Assembly (NCBI GenBank): GCA_030604885.1
Contig: JAUVUZ010000002.1
Coordinates: 162,631 to 226,630, forward strand
Reading direction: 5' to 3'
Source: Alphaproteobacteria bacterium
Lineage (GTDB): Bacteria > Pseudomonadota > Alphaproteobacteria > Rhodospirillales > Rhodospirillaceae
DNA: 64,000 bases
The translations under genes and the position numbers were made by a program. This document shows positions 18,016 through 26,616 of this stretch, in pieces; within the stretch, counting starts at the first letter, position 1; every line of letters starts with the position of its first letter. Under the pieces are notes generated by a model, which worked only from the letters and a program-made list of their open reading frames with translations, ran no database searches and was not told the DNA's origin.

Positions 18016-19100
18016 CCCGCGAAACCTTGATCGCCCAGCGCACCCTGCGGGGGTGGCTGATCGCCATCGCGCTGTTCTTCCTGACGCTGTACCTGCTGCG
18101 CGGCATGCTGCTGCCGTTCGTGGCGGGCTTCGCGCTCGCCTATTTCCTCGACCCCATCGCCGACCGGCTGGAGCGCGCCGGGATGCGCCGGGTTCCGGCG
18201 GTGGTGGTGCTGTCGGTGGCGTTCGCGCTGGTGGTGGTGGGGCTGGCGCTGGTGCTGGTGCCCGCGATCCAGGCCCAGGTGGTGGCGCTGATCGAGAACG
18301 CGCCGGGCTACGCCGACCGCTTCTGGGCGACCATCAGCCCGCATGTGGACTGGGCCATCGACCACCTGCCGCCCGAGCAGGTGCAGGCGCTCAAAGACGG
18401 CGCGGGCAGCTTCGCGGGCGGCGCGGTGAGCTGGGCGGGCGGCTTCGCCAAGGGGTTGCTGCGCCAGGGCTTCGCGGTCATCAACGTGGTGTCGATCCTG
18501 GTGGTGACGCCGGTGGTGACGATCTACCTGCTGCGCGACTGGGACCGCATGGTGACGCGGGTGGACGGCTACCTGCCGCGCGCCCACGCGCCGACGATCC
18601 GCGCGATCTTCGCCGACATCGACCGCACCCTCGCCGGGTTCGTGCGCGGGCAGGCGACGGTGTGCCTGTGCCTCGCGGCGGTCTACGGCGGCGGCCTCAG
18701 CCTGGTGGGGCTGGAAGCGGGGCTGCTGGTGGGCATCGGCACCGGGCTGCTGTCGTTCATCCCCTACGTCGGCAGCATCACCGGCTTCGCGATCTCGATG
18801 GTGCTGGCGCTGGTGCAGTTTTCCGACTGGCCGCACATCCTCGGGGTGATCGCGGTGTTCGGCGTCGGCCAGACCCTCGAAGGCTATGTCCTCACGCCCC
18901 GGCTGGTGGGCAACCGCGTCGGGCTGCATCCGGTGTGGGTGCTGTTCGCGCTGTTCGCGGGCGGCAACCTGTTCGGCTTCCTCGGCGTGCTGGTGGCGCT
19001 GCCGGTGGCGGCGGTGATCGGCGTGCTGGTGCGCTACGCCCTGCGCCGGTATCTTGCCAGCGGTGCCTACGCCAACGGAACGCCGCCCGCCGATGACTGA
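18012..19100 (+). CDS. AI-2E/PerM-family transporter-like membrane protein
   Basis: A 362-residue membrane protein of the PerM/AI-2E exporter family. It has paired N-terminal helices (about 12-50), another at 65-85 and a helical periplasmic-type segment (about 95-160). A C-terminal group of helices carries the family motifs [32 protein letters not shown] and [14 protein letters not shown]. Family members include exporters and cation antiporters, so the substrate here is open. It starts at an ATGA overlap with the DUF2066 gene and overlaps hdaA by eight bases, a tightly coupled three-gene set. Confidence 0.9.
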   Translation: MTRETLIAQRTLRGWLIAIALFFLTLYLLRGMLLPFVAGFALAYFLDPIADRLERAGMRRVPAVVVLSVAFALVVVGLALVLVPAIQAQVVALIENAPGYADRFWATISPHVDWAIDHLPPEQVQALKDGAGSFAGGAVSWAGGFAKGLLRQGFAVINVVSILVVTPVVTIYLLRDWDRMVTRVDGYLPRAHAPTIRAIFADIDRTLAGFVRGQATVCLCLAAVYGGGLSLVGLEAGLLVGIGTGLLSFIPYVGSITGFAISMVLALVQFSDWPHILGVIAVFGVGQTLEGYVLTPRLVGNRVGLHPVWVLFALFAGGNLFGFLGVLVALPVAAVIGVLVRYALRRYLASGAYANGTPPADD

Positions 19101-19770
19101 CCGGCCTTCGCAATACGTGCTCGACCTGCCGCACCGCGCGGCGCTGGGGGGCGAGGACTTCTGGGTGTCCGACTGCCACGGCGCGGTGACGGCGTGGCTC
19201 GACGCATGGCCCGGGTGGAGCGCCCCCGGGCTGGTGGTGGTGGGGCCGCCGCGCGGCGGCAAGACCCACCTCGCCCGCATCTTCGCCCACGAGACCGGCG
19301 CCGAGGTGGCCCGCGCCGACGCCCTCGCCGACGACCTGCGCCTGCCCGCGCCCGGCGCGAAGGCGCTGATCGTCGAGGACATCGACCGGAACCCGGACGA
19401 GACCGCGCTGTTTCACCTCTACAACCGCGCCCGCGAGGCGGGGGTGTCGCTGCTGTTCACCAGCCGCGTCGCGCCCTCGGCGATTCCGCTCAAGCTGGCG
19501 GACTGGCGCTCGCGGCTGCTGACCTGCGCGGTGGCCGAGATCGGCCGCCCCGACGACCGGCTGATGGCGGCGGTGCTGGCGAAGCTGTTCCACGACCGCC
19601 AGCTTGTGGTGGGGGAGGCGGAGATTTCCTACCTCCTCACCCACATGGAGCGCGCCATCGCGGTGGCGGAGGCGGTGGTGGCGGAGGCGGACCGCCGCGC
19701 CCTGGCGCAGAAGCGCAAGGTGGGCGTGCCGATCCTCAAGGAGACCCTGGACGCCCTCAGCCCGGGTTGA
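19093..19770 (+). CDS. hdaA: HdaA, DnaA-related regulatory ATPase
   Basis: A 225-residue protein made only of the AAA+ part of the DnaA/Hda family. It has a Walker A-like [14 protein letters not shown], a Walker B-like ALIVEDIDR and the box [20 protein letters not shown]. It ends in a four-helix lid ([20 protein letters not shown]). Hda and HdaA stimulate ATP hydrolysis on DnaA together with the sliding clamp, so they limit re-initiation of replication. The start overlaps the end of the PerM-type gene. The 3' end overlaps the convergent SixA-like gene by 14 bases. Confidence 0.88.
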   Translation: MTDRPSQYVLDLPHRAALGGEDFWVSDCHGAVTAWLDAWPGWSAPGLVVVGPPRGGKTHLARIFAHETGAEVARADALADDLRLPAPGAKALIVEDIDRNPDETALFHLYNRAREAGVSLLFTSRVAPSAIPLKLADWRSRLLTCAVAEIGRPDDRLMAAVLAKLFHDRQLVVGEAEISYLLTHMERAIAVAEAVVAEADRRALAQKRKVGVPILKETLDALSPG

Positions 19771-20278
19771 CCAAACTCTTGGGGGAGAAGCAGGCGAGGA
19801 TGGCTGCGCGCCCCGGGCCGATTTCGCTCCACGCGGAAATCGGCAGGGCGAAGCCGACGGTGGCGCCGGTGGGGAAGCGCGTCAGCCCCGGGTGGGCCGC
19901 CGCCTCGGAGCGCCGCGCCAGCGTCCAGGCGAGGTCGAACAGGCCCGGGTTGTGGCCGACGATCAGCGCGGTCTCGGCATCCTCGGGCAGCGTCGCGGCG
20001 AGGCGCATCAGGGTCTGCGCCGAGGCCTCGTAGACCTGCGCGGCATAGTCCACCGCGGTTTCCGGGATCTCGGGCAGCACCGCCTTCAAGGTTTCGCGGG
20101 TGCGCCGCGCGGTGGAGCACAGCACCGCATCGGGCCGCGGCAGGCGGGCGGCGAGGGCGGCGCGGACCGCCGGGCCGTCGTCGATGCCGCGTTGCGCCAG
20201 CGGGCGGTCGTGGTCGGCCAATGCCGGGTCGTCCCACCCGGATTTGAGGTGGCGCATCAGGATCAGGGTTTTTGTCAT
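19757..20278 (-). CDS. SixA-like histidine phosphatase
   Basis: A 173-residue member of the histidine phosphatase superfamily. The active-site RHLKS (family R-H-x-K-S of SixA) lies at residues 9-13 in [11 protein letters not shown], the arginine pocket in [11 protein letters not shown], and the second histidine in LIVGHNPGL. SixA proteins remove phosphate from phosphohistidine of HPt domains or phosphotransfer proteins, and related ones act on small molecules, so the target is open. It converges on hdaA with a 14-base overlap and is divergent from ppk1. Confidence 0.85.
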   Translation of the reverse strand: MTKTLILMRHLKSGWDDPALADHDRPLAQRGIDDGPAVRAALAARLPRPDAVLCSTARRTRETLKAVLPEIPETAVDYAAQVYEASAQTLMRLAATLPEDAETALIVGHNPGLFDLAWTLARRSEAAAHPGLTRFPTGATVGFALPISAWSEIGPGRAAILACFSPKSLVNPG

Positions 20279-20416
20279 GAAAACATCATCCTGGAAGGGG
20301 CCCGAGGTCCGCTATGCGAAGTGTTGGCTCTTTCGACGCCCGCGAGTTTCCGCCACAATGGACGCCGGAGTCCAGCGGCGCGTGAAGCCCGCGCCCTGTC
20401 ATCGGAGATCGTTTGC

Positions 20417-22585
20417 ATGAGCGGCGCCCAGCCCGTCCCCACGCCTGCCCCCGTCGACCTCGGGTCGCTGCCCGTGGACGCGCTCTACATCAACCGCGAG
20501 CTGTCGTGGCTGGCGTTCAACACCCGCGTCCTCGAGGAGGCCGACAACCCCAACCATCCGCTGTTCGAGCGGGTGCGGTTCCTGTCGATCTCGGCGTCGA
20601 ACCTCGACGAGTTCTACATGGTGCGCGTGGCGGGCCTCAAGGGGCAGGTGGACGCGGGCGTCAACACCCCCTCCGACGACGGCCTCACGCCGGAGCAGCA
20701 GCTCGCCCGCATCAACGCCGAGGTGCGCAACCTCGTGGCGCGGCAGGTCAACACCTGGAAGTTCCTGCAGGCCGAGCTGCGCAAGGAAGGCGTGGCGGTG
20801 ATCGAGCCGAAGGAGCTGACCCAGGCGGACCGCGCCTGGCTCGCCGAGCACTTCATGAGCCAGATCTTCCCGATCCTCACGCCGCTCGCGATCGACCCGG
20901 CGCATCCGTTCCCGTTCATCCCCAACATGGGCATGGCGCTGGTGCTGGAATTGCAGGCGAAGGCCCGGCCCGAGCTGTTGCACGCGCTGGTGCCGTTGCC
21001 CAATCAGGTGGGCCGGTTCATCCGCCTGCCGGGGGAGGGGATCCGCTTCATCCTGCTCGAGGCGGCGACGATGCTGTTCCTCGACCGCCTGTTCCCCGGC
21101 TACACCCTGGCGAAGAGCGGCCACTTCCGCATCCTGCGCGACAGCGAAATGGAAATCGACGAAGAGGCCGAGGACCTGGTGCGCAGCTTCGAAAGCGCGC
21201 TCAAGCGCCGCCGCCGCGGCCACGTCATCCGCCTCACCATGACGCACGAAATGGCGCCCGAGCTGCGCGCCCGCCTGTCCGACGCCTTCGACATCGCCCA
21301 GGAGGACATGTTCGACCTCGAGGGCATGATCGGCATCGCCGACATCAAGCGGATCATCGTCAACGACCGGCCGGACCTGCAATTCTACCCCTTCACCGCG
21401 CGCTTCCCCCAGCGCATCCGCGATTTCGGCGGCGACTGCTTCGAGGCGATCCGCAACAAGGACATGGTGGTCCACCACCCCTACGAATCCTTCGACGTGG
21501 TGGTGCAGTTCGTGCGCCAGGCGGCGCGCGACCCGGACGTGGTGGCGATCAAGCAGACCCTCTACCGCACCTCCGACGACTCGCCGATCGTCGCCGCGCT
21601 GGTGGAGGCGGCGGAGGCCGGCAAGTCGGTCACCGCGATGGTGGAGCTGAAGGCCCGCTTCGACGAGGAGGCCAACATCCGCTGGGCGCGCCGCCTGGAG
21701 CGCGCGGGCGCGCAGGTGGTGTACGGCTTCATCGACCTCAAGATCCACGCCAAGGTGTCGCTGGTGGTGCGGCGCGAGGGCGGCCAGTTGCGCTCCTACG
21801 TCCACTTCGGCACCGGCAACTACCACCCGATCACCGCCAAGATCTACACCGACCTGTCGTTCTTCACCTGCGACCCGGCCTTGTGCCGCGACGCCGCCAA
21901 GGTGTTCAACTTCATGACCGGCTACGCCCGGCCGGAGGCGATGGAAAAGCTCACCATCGCGCCGATCAGCCTGCGCGGACGCCTGATCTCCGACATTGAG
22001 CAGGAAATCGCCAACGCCCGCGAGGGCAAGCCCGCGGCGATCTGGGCCAAGCTCAACAGCCTGGTCGACACCGCGGTGATCGACGCCCTTTACCGCGCCT
22101 CCCAGGCGGGGGTGAAGGTGGAACTGGTGATTCGCGGCATCTGCTGCCTGCGGCCGGGCATCCCGGGGGTTTCCGACAACATCCGGGTCAAGAGCATCGT
22201 CGGCCGCTTCCTCGAGCACGCGCGCATCGCCTGCTTCGCCAACGGCCACGAGATGCCCTCGCCCCACGCCAAGGTCTACATCTCCTCCGCCGACTGGATG
22301 CAGCGCAACACCCTGCGGCGGGTCGAGACCCTGGTGCCGATTGAAAACCCCACGGTGCATCGCCAAGTCCTCGACCAGATCATGGTGGCGAACCTCAAGG
22401 ACACCGCGCAAAGCTGGCTGCTGGAGCGCGACGGCACGTTCCGCCGCGTCGAGCCGATCGGCGAGGGCTTCAACGCGCACACCTACTTCATGACCAACCC
22501 CAGCCTCTCGGGCCGGGGCAGCGCCCGCGTCAAACGCGCCGACGGCGAGATTCCCGGCTTGTCCTCCGCCCGGGCGGGCAACTAA
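20417..22585 (+). CDS. ppk: Polyphosphate kinase 1
   Basis: A 722-residue PPK1 that makes long-chain inorganic polyphosphate from ATP. The N-terminal domain starts at [19 protein letters not shown], with [20 protein letters not shown]. The two phospholipase D-like C-terminal domains hold the active-site histidines in [15 protein letters not shown] (the autophosphorylated one) and [16 protein letters not shown]. The ATG at 20417 has GGAGA eight bases upstream; the open frame before it runs antisense through the SixA-like gene. The polyphosphatase ppx follows at once, so synthesis and breakdown are co-encoded. Confidence 0.97.
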   Translation: MSGAQPVPTPAPVDLGSLPVDALYINRELSWLAFNTRVLEEADNPNHPLFERVRFLSISASNLDEFYMVRVAGLKGQVDAGVNTPSDDGLTPEQQLARINAEVRNLVARQVNTWKFLQAELRKEGVAVIEPKELTQADRAWLAEHFMSQIFPILTPLAIDPAHPFPFIPNMGMALVLELQAKARPELLHALVPLPNQVGRFIRLPGEGIRFILLEAATMLFLDRLFPGYTLAKSGHFRILRDSEMEIDEEAEDLVRSFESALKRRRRGHVIRLTMTHEMAPELRARLSDAFDIAQEDMFDLEGMIGIADIKRIIVNDRPDLQFYPFTARFPQRIRDFGGDCFEAIRNKDMVVHHPYESFDVVVQFVRQAARDPDVVAIKQTLYRTSDDSPIVAALVEAAEAGKSVTAMVELKARFDEEANIRWARRLERAGAQVVYGFIDLKIHAKVSLVVRREGGQLRSYVHFGTGNYHPITAKIYTDLSFFTCDPALCRDAAKVFNFMTGYARPEAMEKLTIAPISLRGRLISDIEQEIANAREGKPAAIWAKLNSLVDTAVIDALYRASQAGVKVELVIRGICCLRPGIPGVSDNIRVKSIVGRFLEHARIACFANGHEMPSPHAKVYISSADWMQRNTLRRVETLVPIENPTVHRQVLDQIMVANLKDTAQSWLLERDGTFRRVEPIGEGFNAHTYFMTNPSLSGRGSARVKRADGEIPGLSSARAGN

Positions 22586-22586
22586 G

Positions 22587-24179
22587 ATGCGCCCCGCGCC
22601 CGCTTCCCCGATGGCAGGCGACGGATTCAGCCAGATTCGGTGGGGCATGACCGCGCATCCTCTTCACCACGTCGCCGACGCGGCGGTTTCGGTCTCCGGC
22701 GACGGCCGCCCGGTGGGCGTCATCGACATCGGTTCCAACTCGGTGCGCTTCGTCGTGTTCGCCGGGTTGACCCGCGCGCCGGTGCAGCTGTTCAACGAGA
22801 AATCCGCCTGCGCCCTCGGCGCCGGGCTGCAAACCTCGGGCGTGCTCAACCCCTCGGGGCGGGATTGCGCCGTCACCGCCGTGGGGCGCTACGTGCGCCT
22901 CGCCCGCGCCATGGGGGTGGGGCGGCTCGAACTGCTCGCCACCGCCGCGGTGCGCGACGCCGCCGACGGCCCCGACCTGGTGGCCGAGCTGGCGCGCCGC
23001 TTCGACGTCGAGGTCAAGGTGCTCTCGGGCGACGACGAGGGGCGGCTCGCGGCGCTCGGCGTGCTGCTCGGCACCCCGGATGCCGACGGCATCGTCGCCG
23101 ATCTCGGCGGCGGCAGCCTGGAACTGGTGGAGATCGACGGCGGGCAGGTGGACCCGCTCGGCCGCCTGCGCTCCTTCCCCCTGGGCGTGCTGCGCCTCGA
23201 CGACATCGAGCGCGGCGGCGGCGAGGCGGCGGTGGACGCGGCGATCAAGGCCGAACTCGCCCATTCCCCCTGGATTTCCGAGCGCCCGGTGAAGACCCTC
23301 TACGCCGTCGGCGGCTCGTGGCGGGCGATGGCGAAGCTCTGCATGCTGCAGGAGAACCACCCGCTCCAGGTGCTCGACAAATACACCCTCAGCCGCGCCA
23401 AGGCGGTGGAGATGTCGGACCTGGTGGCGCGCATCGGGCGGCGCTCGCTCGACAAGATTTCCGGCATCTCGCGCCGCCGCCTGGCGGTGCTGCCCCACGC
23501 GGCGCGGCTGCTCCAGGTGCTGCTGGCGACGATCCGGCCGGAGCGCGTGGTGTTCTCGATCCACGGCATGCGCGAGGGGTTCTATTACTCGCTGATGCCC
23601 GACGCGATCCGCGATCGCGACCCGATCGTCGACATGTGCGAGGCGGTGGCGGGCAACGGCCACCGCTTCGCCCAGCAGCCCGCGGTGCTGATGCGCTTCC
23701 TCGACCCGCTGTTCCCCGAGGAGACCGACAAGCAGCGCCGCCAACGCTTCGCCGCCTGCATGCTGGGCGACCTCTACTGGGACGAACACCCGGATTTCCG
23801 CGGCCAGCAGGCGTTCTTCAAGACCCTGCGCCTGCCGGTGGTGGGCTTCGACCACCAGGACCGCGCCGCCCTGGCGCTGATGGTGCTCTATCGCTATCAG
23901 TCCTACGACGAGATCCACGACGCCCAGGACGTGCTGGCGCTGCTGAACCCCGACGACCGGGTGCGGGTGCAGGCGGTGGGCTGCGGCCTGCGCCTCGCGC
24001 ACATGATCTCGGGCGGCGCGCCGGGAATCCTCGGCGGCTGCCGCCTGATCCTCGAACCCCGGCGGCTGGTGCTGCGCATCCCCGGCGACGACCCGGCGTT
24101 CGACATTCCCGCCTTCGACAAACGCCTCGAACGCCTCGCCCGCCTCCTCGGCCGCGAGCCGGCGATCGAAGTCGCCTAG
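22587..24179 (+). CDS. ppx: Exopolyphosphatase, Ppx/GppA family
   Basis: A protein of up to 530 residues with the ASKHA fold that removes terminal phosphate from polyphosphate or pppGpp. It shows phosphate loop 1 (VGVIDIGSNSVRFVVF), IVADLGGGSLELVEI and the later YAVGGSWRAMAKL. A C-terminal HD-like helical part follows (about 330-520). The start is uncertain: the ATG at 22587 comes one base after the ppk stop, while in-frame ATGs at 22611 and 22647 would shorten a poorly conserved N-terminus. The pairing with ppk suggests Ppx, not GppA. Confidence 0.92.
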   Translation: MRPAPASPMAGDGFSQIRWGMTAHPLHHVADAAVSVSGDGRPVGVIDIGSNSVRFVVFAGLTRAPVQLFNEKSACALGAGLQTSGVLNPSGRDCAVTAVGRYVRLARAMGVGRLELLATAAVRDAADGPDLVAELARRFDVEVKVLSGDDEGRLAALGVLLGTPDADGIVADLGGGSLELVEIDGGQVDPLGRLRSFPLGVLRLDDIERGGGEAAVDAAIKAELAHSPWISERPVKTLYAVGGSWRAMAKLCMLQENHPLQVLDKYTLSRAKAVEMSDLVARIGRRSLDKISGISRRRLAVLPHAARLLQVLLATIRPERVVFSIHGMREGFYYSLMPDAIRDRDPIVDMCEAVAGNGHRFAQQPAVLMRFLDPLFPEETDKQRRQRFAACMLGDLYWDEHPDFRGQQAFFKTLRLPVVGFDHQDRAALALMVLYRYQSYDEIHDAQDVLALLNPDDRVRVQAVGCGLRLAHMISGGAPGILGGCRLILEPRRLVLRIPGDDPAFDIPAFDKRLERLARLLGREPAIEVA

Positions 24180-24598
24180 GCTTCGGCGCGCAGCTTTTCC
24201 ATCACGTCGGCGAGGGTGACGCGTGCCAGCTCGGCGCGGCGCGCGGTTTCGGCGCGCTCGATGAACTCGGCGAGCACCGGCTGGATGAAGCGCCCGACGA
24301 TGCACACCGGGCTGGGCGGATTGGGGGCGAAGGCGGGGCCGTCGTCGTCGTCCACCGCGAGGGCGATGGCGGCGAGATCGATGGCGCCCGGCGCCCGCGC
24401 CAGGCGGTAGCCCCCGGCGCTGCCGCGCTTCGAGCGCACCAGCCCGGCGGCGCCGAGCGCGGCCAGCAGGCGGCGCACCACCACCGGATTGGTGTTGAGC
24501 GAGGCTGCGACGGTCTCGGAGGTGAGGTCCTCGCCCGGATGGTGGGCGAGCACGGCGCAGACGTGAACGGCTGCGGTGAAGCGGCAGTTGCGGCCCAT
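24176..24598 (-). CDS. Rrf2-family transcriptional regulator without Fe-S cysteines
   Basis: A 140-residue winged-helix protein of the Rrf2 family: FTAAVHVCAVLAHHPGEDLT, then the recognition region TNPVVVRRLLAALGAAGLV and the wing SKRGSAGGYRLAR. IscR and NsrR carry three spaced cysteines for a cluster. Here the region has only one (SPVCIVGRF), so the protein probably does not bind a cluster in that way and may sense through a single thiol or a small ligand, as YwnA-like members are thought to. GGAGG lies before the ATG, and a dyad operator upstream suggests autoregulation. The stop overlaps the ppx stop region. Confidence 0.88.
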   Translation of the reverse strand: MGRNCRFTAAVHVCAVLAHHPGEDLTSETVAASLNTNPVVVRRLLAALGAAGLVRSKRGSAGGYRLARAPGAIDLAAIALAVDDDDGPAFAPNPPSPVCIVGRFIQPVLAEFIERAETARRAELARVTLADVMEKLRAEA

Positions 24599-24613
24599 GA
24601 AAGCCCTCCTTCG

Positions 24614-24630
24614 TAACAGACTAGGTTACC
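24614..24630. promoter_or_regulatory. Dyad, probable Rrf2-protein operator
   Basis: GTAAC, seven bases, GTTAC: a 17-bp dyad 15 bases before the Rrf2-family start codon, in a spot where binding would block its transcription or translation start. The AT-rich sequence stands out from its surroundings. Binding by the encoded regulator is inferred from position only. Confidence 0.5.
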
Positions 24631-24682
24631 AATTCGGGAAAAATCAAGGCCCGGGCGCGCGGCGCTCGGCCCCGTCTCCGTT

Positions 24683-25152
24683 CGTCATTCCGGACGGGGT
24701 GGATTCCCGCTTTCGCGGGAATGACGGGGGGAGAGGCGGACGGCCGCGCGGTTCTATCCCATTCGTCATTCCGGACGCCGCGCAGCGGCGAGCCGGAATC
24801 CATGGGTGCGGCCGGGGGTGGAGTCCCGCTTTCGCGGGAATGACGAGGGGGGAGGGCGAGGGTTGCGGTGCGCGCGGGAGGAGGGGGCGGTGCGCGCGCG
24901 CGGTTCCGCCTTCATTCGTCATTCCGGACGCCGCGTAGCGGCGAGCCGGAATCCATGGGGGCGAGCGAGGGTGGATTCCCGCTTTCGCGGGAATGACGAG
25001 GGGGAGAGGGTGAGGGATGCGGTGGGCGCGGGAGGAAGGGGCGGGTGGGGCGCGCGGTTCCGCCTTCATTCGTCATTCCGGACGCCGCGTAGCGGCGAGC
25101 CGGAATCCATGAGTGCGGCCGGGGATGGATTCCCGCTTTCGCGGGAATGACG
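24683..25152. repeat. REP-like repeats, partly in a 153-154 bp tandem array
   Basis: The gene-free stretch 24631-25230 is filled by four copies of one palindromic repeat, each bounded by CGTCATT and AATGACG. Copy A (24683-24726) is short. Copies B (24764-24845), C (24917-24998) and D (25071-25152) are 82 bp and hold two hairpins: a GACGCCGC-AGCGGC type arm and the common ATTCCCGCTTTCGCGGGAAT hairpin. B, C and D begin 153 and 154 bases apart, and the sequence between them is also similar. The whole unit has therefore been duplicated in tandem. No long reading frame in it looks real. It lies between the Rrf2 gene and the 3' end of rnd. Confidence 0.85.
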
Positions 25153-25230
25153 AGGGAGGGAGGGGAATGACGAGGGGAAGGGCCGGGAAGGGGCGGCGTC
25201 GAGGCCCGGGCGGGGCCTCGACGTGCGCGG

Positions 25231-26475
25231 TTACGCCGCGTCGGTGTCGGCGATCAGTTCGGCGGTGTTGCCGGAGGTGACGTCGGCGGCTTCGCCCACC
25301 GGCATCGCCTCGGCGTCGTCTTCCACCGGGATCAGCTCGATGCGGCCGTTGTCGGGCGAGATCGCCAGCGCGATGTGGCCGTGCTTGAGCCGCAGCGCGT
25401 CCTCGCCGAAGAGGATGCGGCGCCAGCCCACCAGGGCGCGCACCGGGGCCGCGTCGTCGGCGGCCAGGTCTTCCAGCTCCTCGCTGGAGGCGACGATCTT
25501 GGAGGCGACGCCGTGGGCGTCGCACTTGGTCTTCAGCAGCACCCGCAGCAGGTCCACCACCGGCGCGAGGCCCGGCGGGTGGTCCTTGTGGGGCGGCAGC
25601 TCGGGCAACTCGCCGACGGGCAGCGCGAGGCCGGTTTCCACCGCCTCGACGATCGCCTCGGCGGTCGGGCCCTCGGTCATGCTCTTGGGCAGCTGACGGG
25701 TATCGGCGAGGGCGGCGAGGCTGGTGGGGGCGGAGGCGGCGATCTCGAGCAGCGCCTCGTCGCGGATCACCCGCTGGCGCGGCAGGTCGCGGCGCTGGGC
25801 CTCCAGCTCGCGCCACGCCGCCAGTTCGCGCAGCACCGCGAGGAAGCGCGGGTTCTTGGTGCGCGACTTCAGGCGGCGGAACATCTCGCGCGGCTCGGCG
25901 ACGTAGGTGGCCGGGTCGGCGAGGATTTTCATCTCCTCGTCGAGCCACTCGGAGCGGCCGGTGCGGGCGAGCACCGAGGCGAGCTTGCGGTAGACCTTGC
26001 GCAGCGGGATCACGTCCGAAAGGGCGTAGACCACCTGGCGCTCGGTGAGCGGGCGCTTCGACCAATCGGTGAAACGGGTGGATTTGTCGATGTGGGCGTT
26101 GGCGAGGCGGGTGGCGAGGGTTTCGTACCCCACGGATTCGCCGAACCCGCACACCATCGCCGCGACCTGGGTGTCGAACAGCGGCTTGGGCAGCTCGCCC
26201 ATCATCTTCATCAGGATTTCGAGATCCTGGCGCGCCGCGTGGAAGACCTTCAGCACCGCCGTGTTGCGCATCAGCGCGAAAAACGGTTCGAGGTCGATCC
26301 CGTCCGCGAGCGGGTCGATGCAGGCCGCCTCGGTCTCACCCGCCACCTGGATCAGGCACAGCCTGGGCCAGTAGGTCTTCTCGCGAATGAACTCGGTGTC
26401 GACGGTGACGTATTTGGAATCCGCCAGGCGCGCGCACAGCGCGGCGAGGGCGTCGGTTTCTGTAATCAGGCTCAT
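25231..26475 (-). CDS. rnd: Ribonuclease D
   Basis: A 414-residue 3'-5' exoribonuclease that trims tRNA and other stable RNA ends. The DEDDy exonuclease motifs are intact: Asp26 and Glu28 in VTVDTEF, Asp84 in FHAARQDLE, and Tyr149 with Asp153 in VYALSDVIPL. An HRDC domain follows at about 210-290, and a second helical part ends the protein. Length is typical for the alphaproteobacterial enzyme. No ribosome-binding site precedes the ATG, and a promoter-like pair ends about nine bases upstream, so the message may be leaderless. It is divergent from aspS. Confidence 0.94.
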   Translation of the reverse strand: MSLITETDALAALCARLADSKYVTVDTEFIREKTYWPRLCLIQVAGETEAACIDPLADGIDLEPFFALMRNTAVLKVFHAARQDLEILMKMMGELPKPLFDTQVAAMVCGFGESVGYETLATRLANAHIDKSTRFTDWSKRPLTERQVVYALSDVIPLRKVYRKLASVLARTGRSEWLDEEMKILADPATYVAEPREMFRRLKSRTKNPRFLAVLRELAAWRELEAQRRDLPRQRVIRDEALLEIAASAPTSLAALADTRQLPKSMTEGPTAEAIVEAVETGLALPVGELPELPPHKDHPPGLAPVVDLLRVLLKTKCDAHGVASKIVASSEELEDLAADDAAPVRALVGWRRILFGEDALRLKHGHIALAISPDNGRIELIPVEDDAEAMPVGEAADVTSGNTAELIADTDAA

Positions 26476-26483
26476 GGCGGCAA

Positions 26484-26512
26484 CCTATACTCTCCCGTTT
26501 CGCGGAAGACAA
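26484..26512 (-). promoter_or_regulatory. Candidate rnd promoter giving a near-leaderless mRNA
   Basis: On the minus strand, TTGTCT (26512-26507) and TATAGG (26489-26484) are 17 bases apart. A start about seven bases after the -10 would fall within a few bases of the rnd ATG at 26475. Confidence 0.45.
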
Positions 26513-26558
26513 GCGTTTGGTCCGCCCGCGACGCGCGCGGAGGCGCGCAAATCGCGCC

Positions 26559-26587
26559 TTGACAAAGGGGGCGCTTCGTTGTGCTTT
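26559..26587 (+). promoter_or_regulatory. Candidate aspS promoter
   Basis: A consensus -35 TTGACA (26559-26564) is followed after 17 bases by TGCTTT (26582-26587), a weak -10. It lies 29 bases before the aspS start. Confidence 0.4.
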
Positions 26588-26616
26588 TGCCTGCCGAACC
26601 AACCGAGGACCGCGCC

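Noticed and set aside
24683..25152. Possible CRISPR array
   Set aside because: The repeats are palindromic, 44-82 bp long, and the sequences between them are similar to one another, not unique spacers. No cas genes are near.
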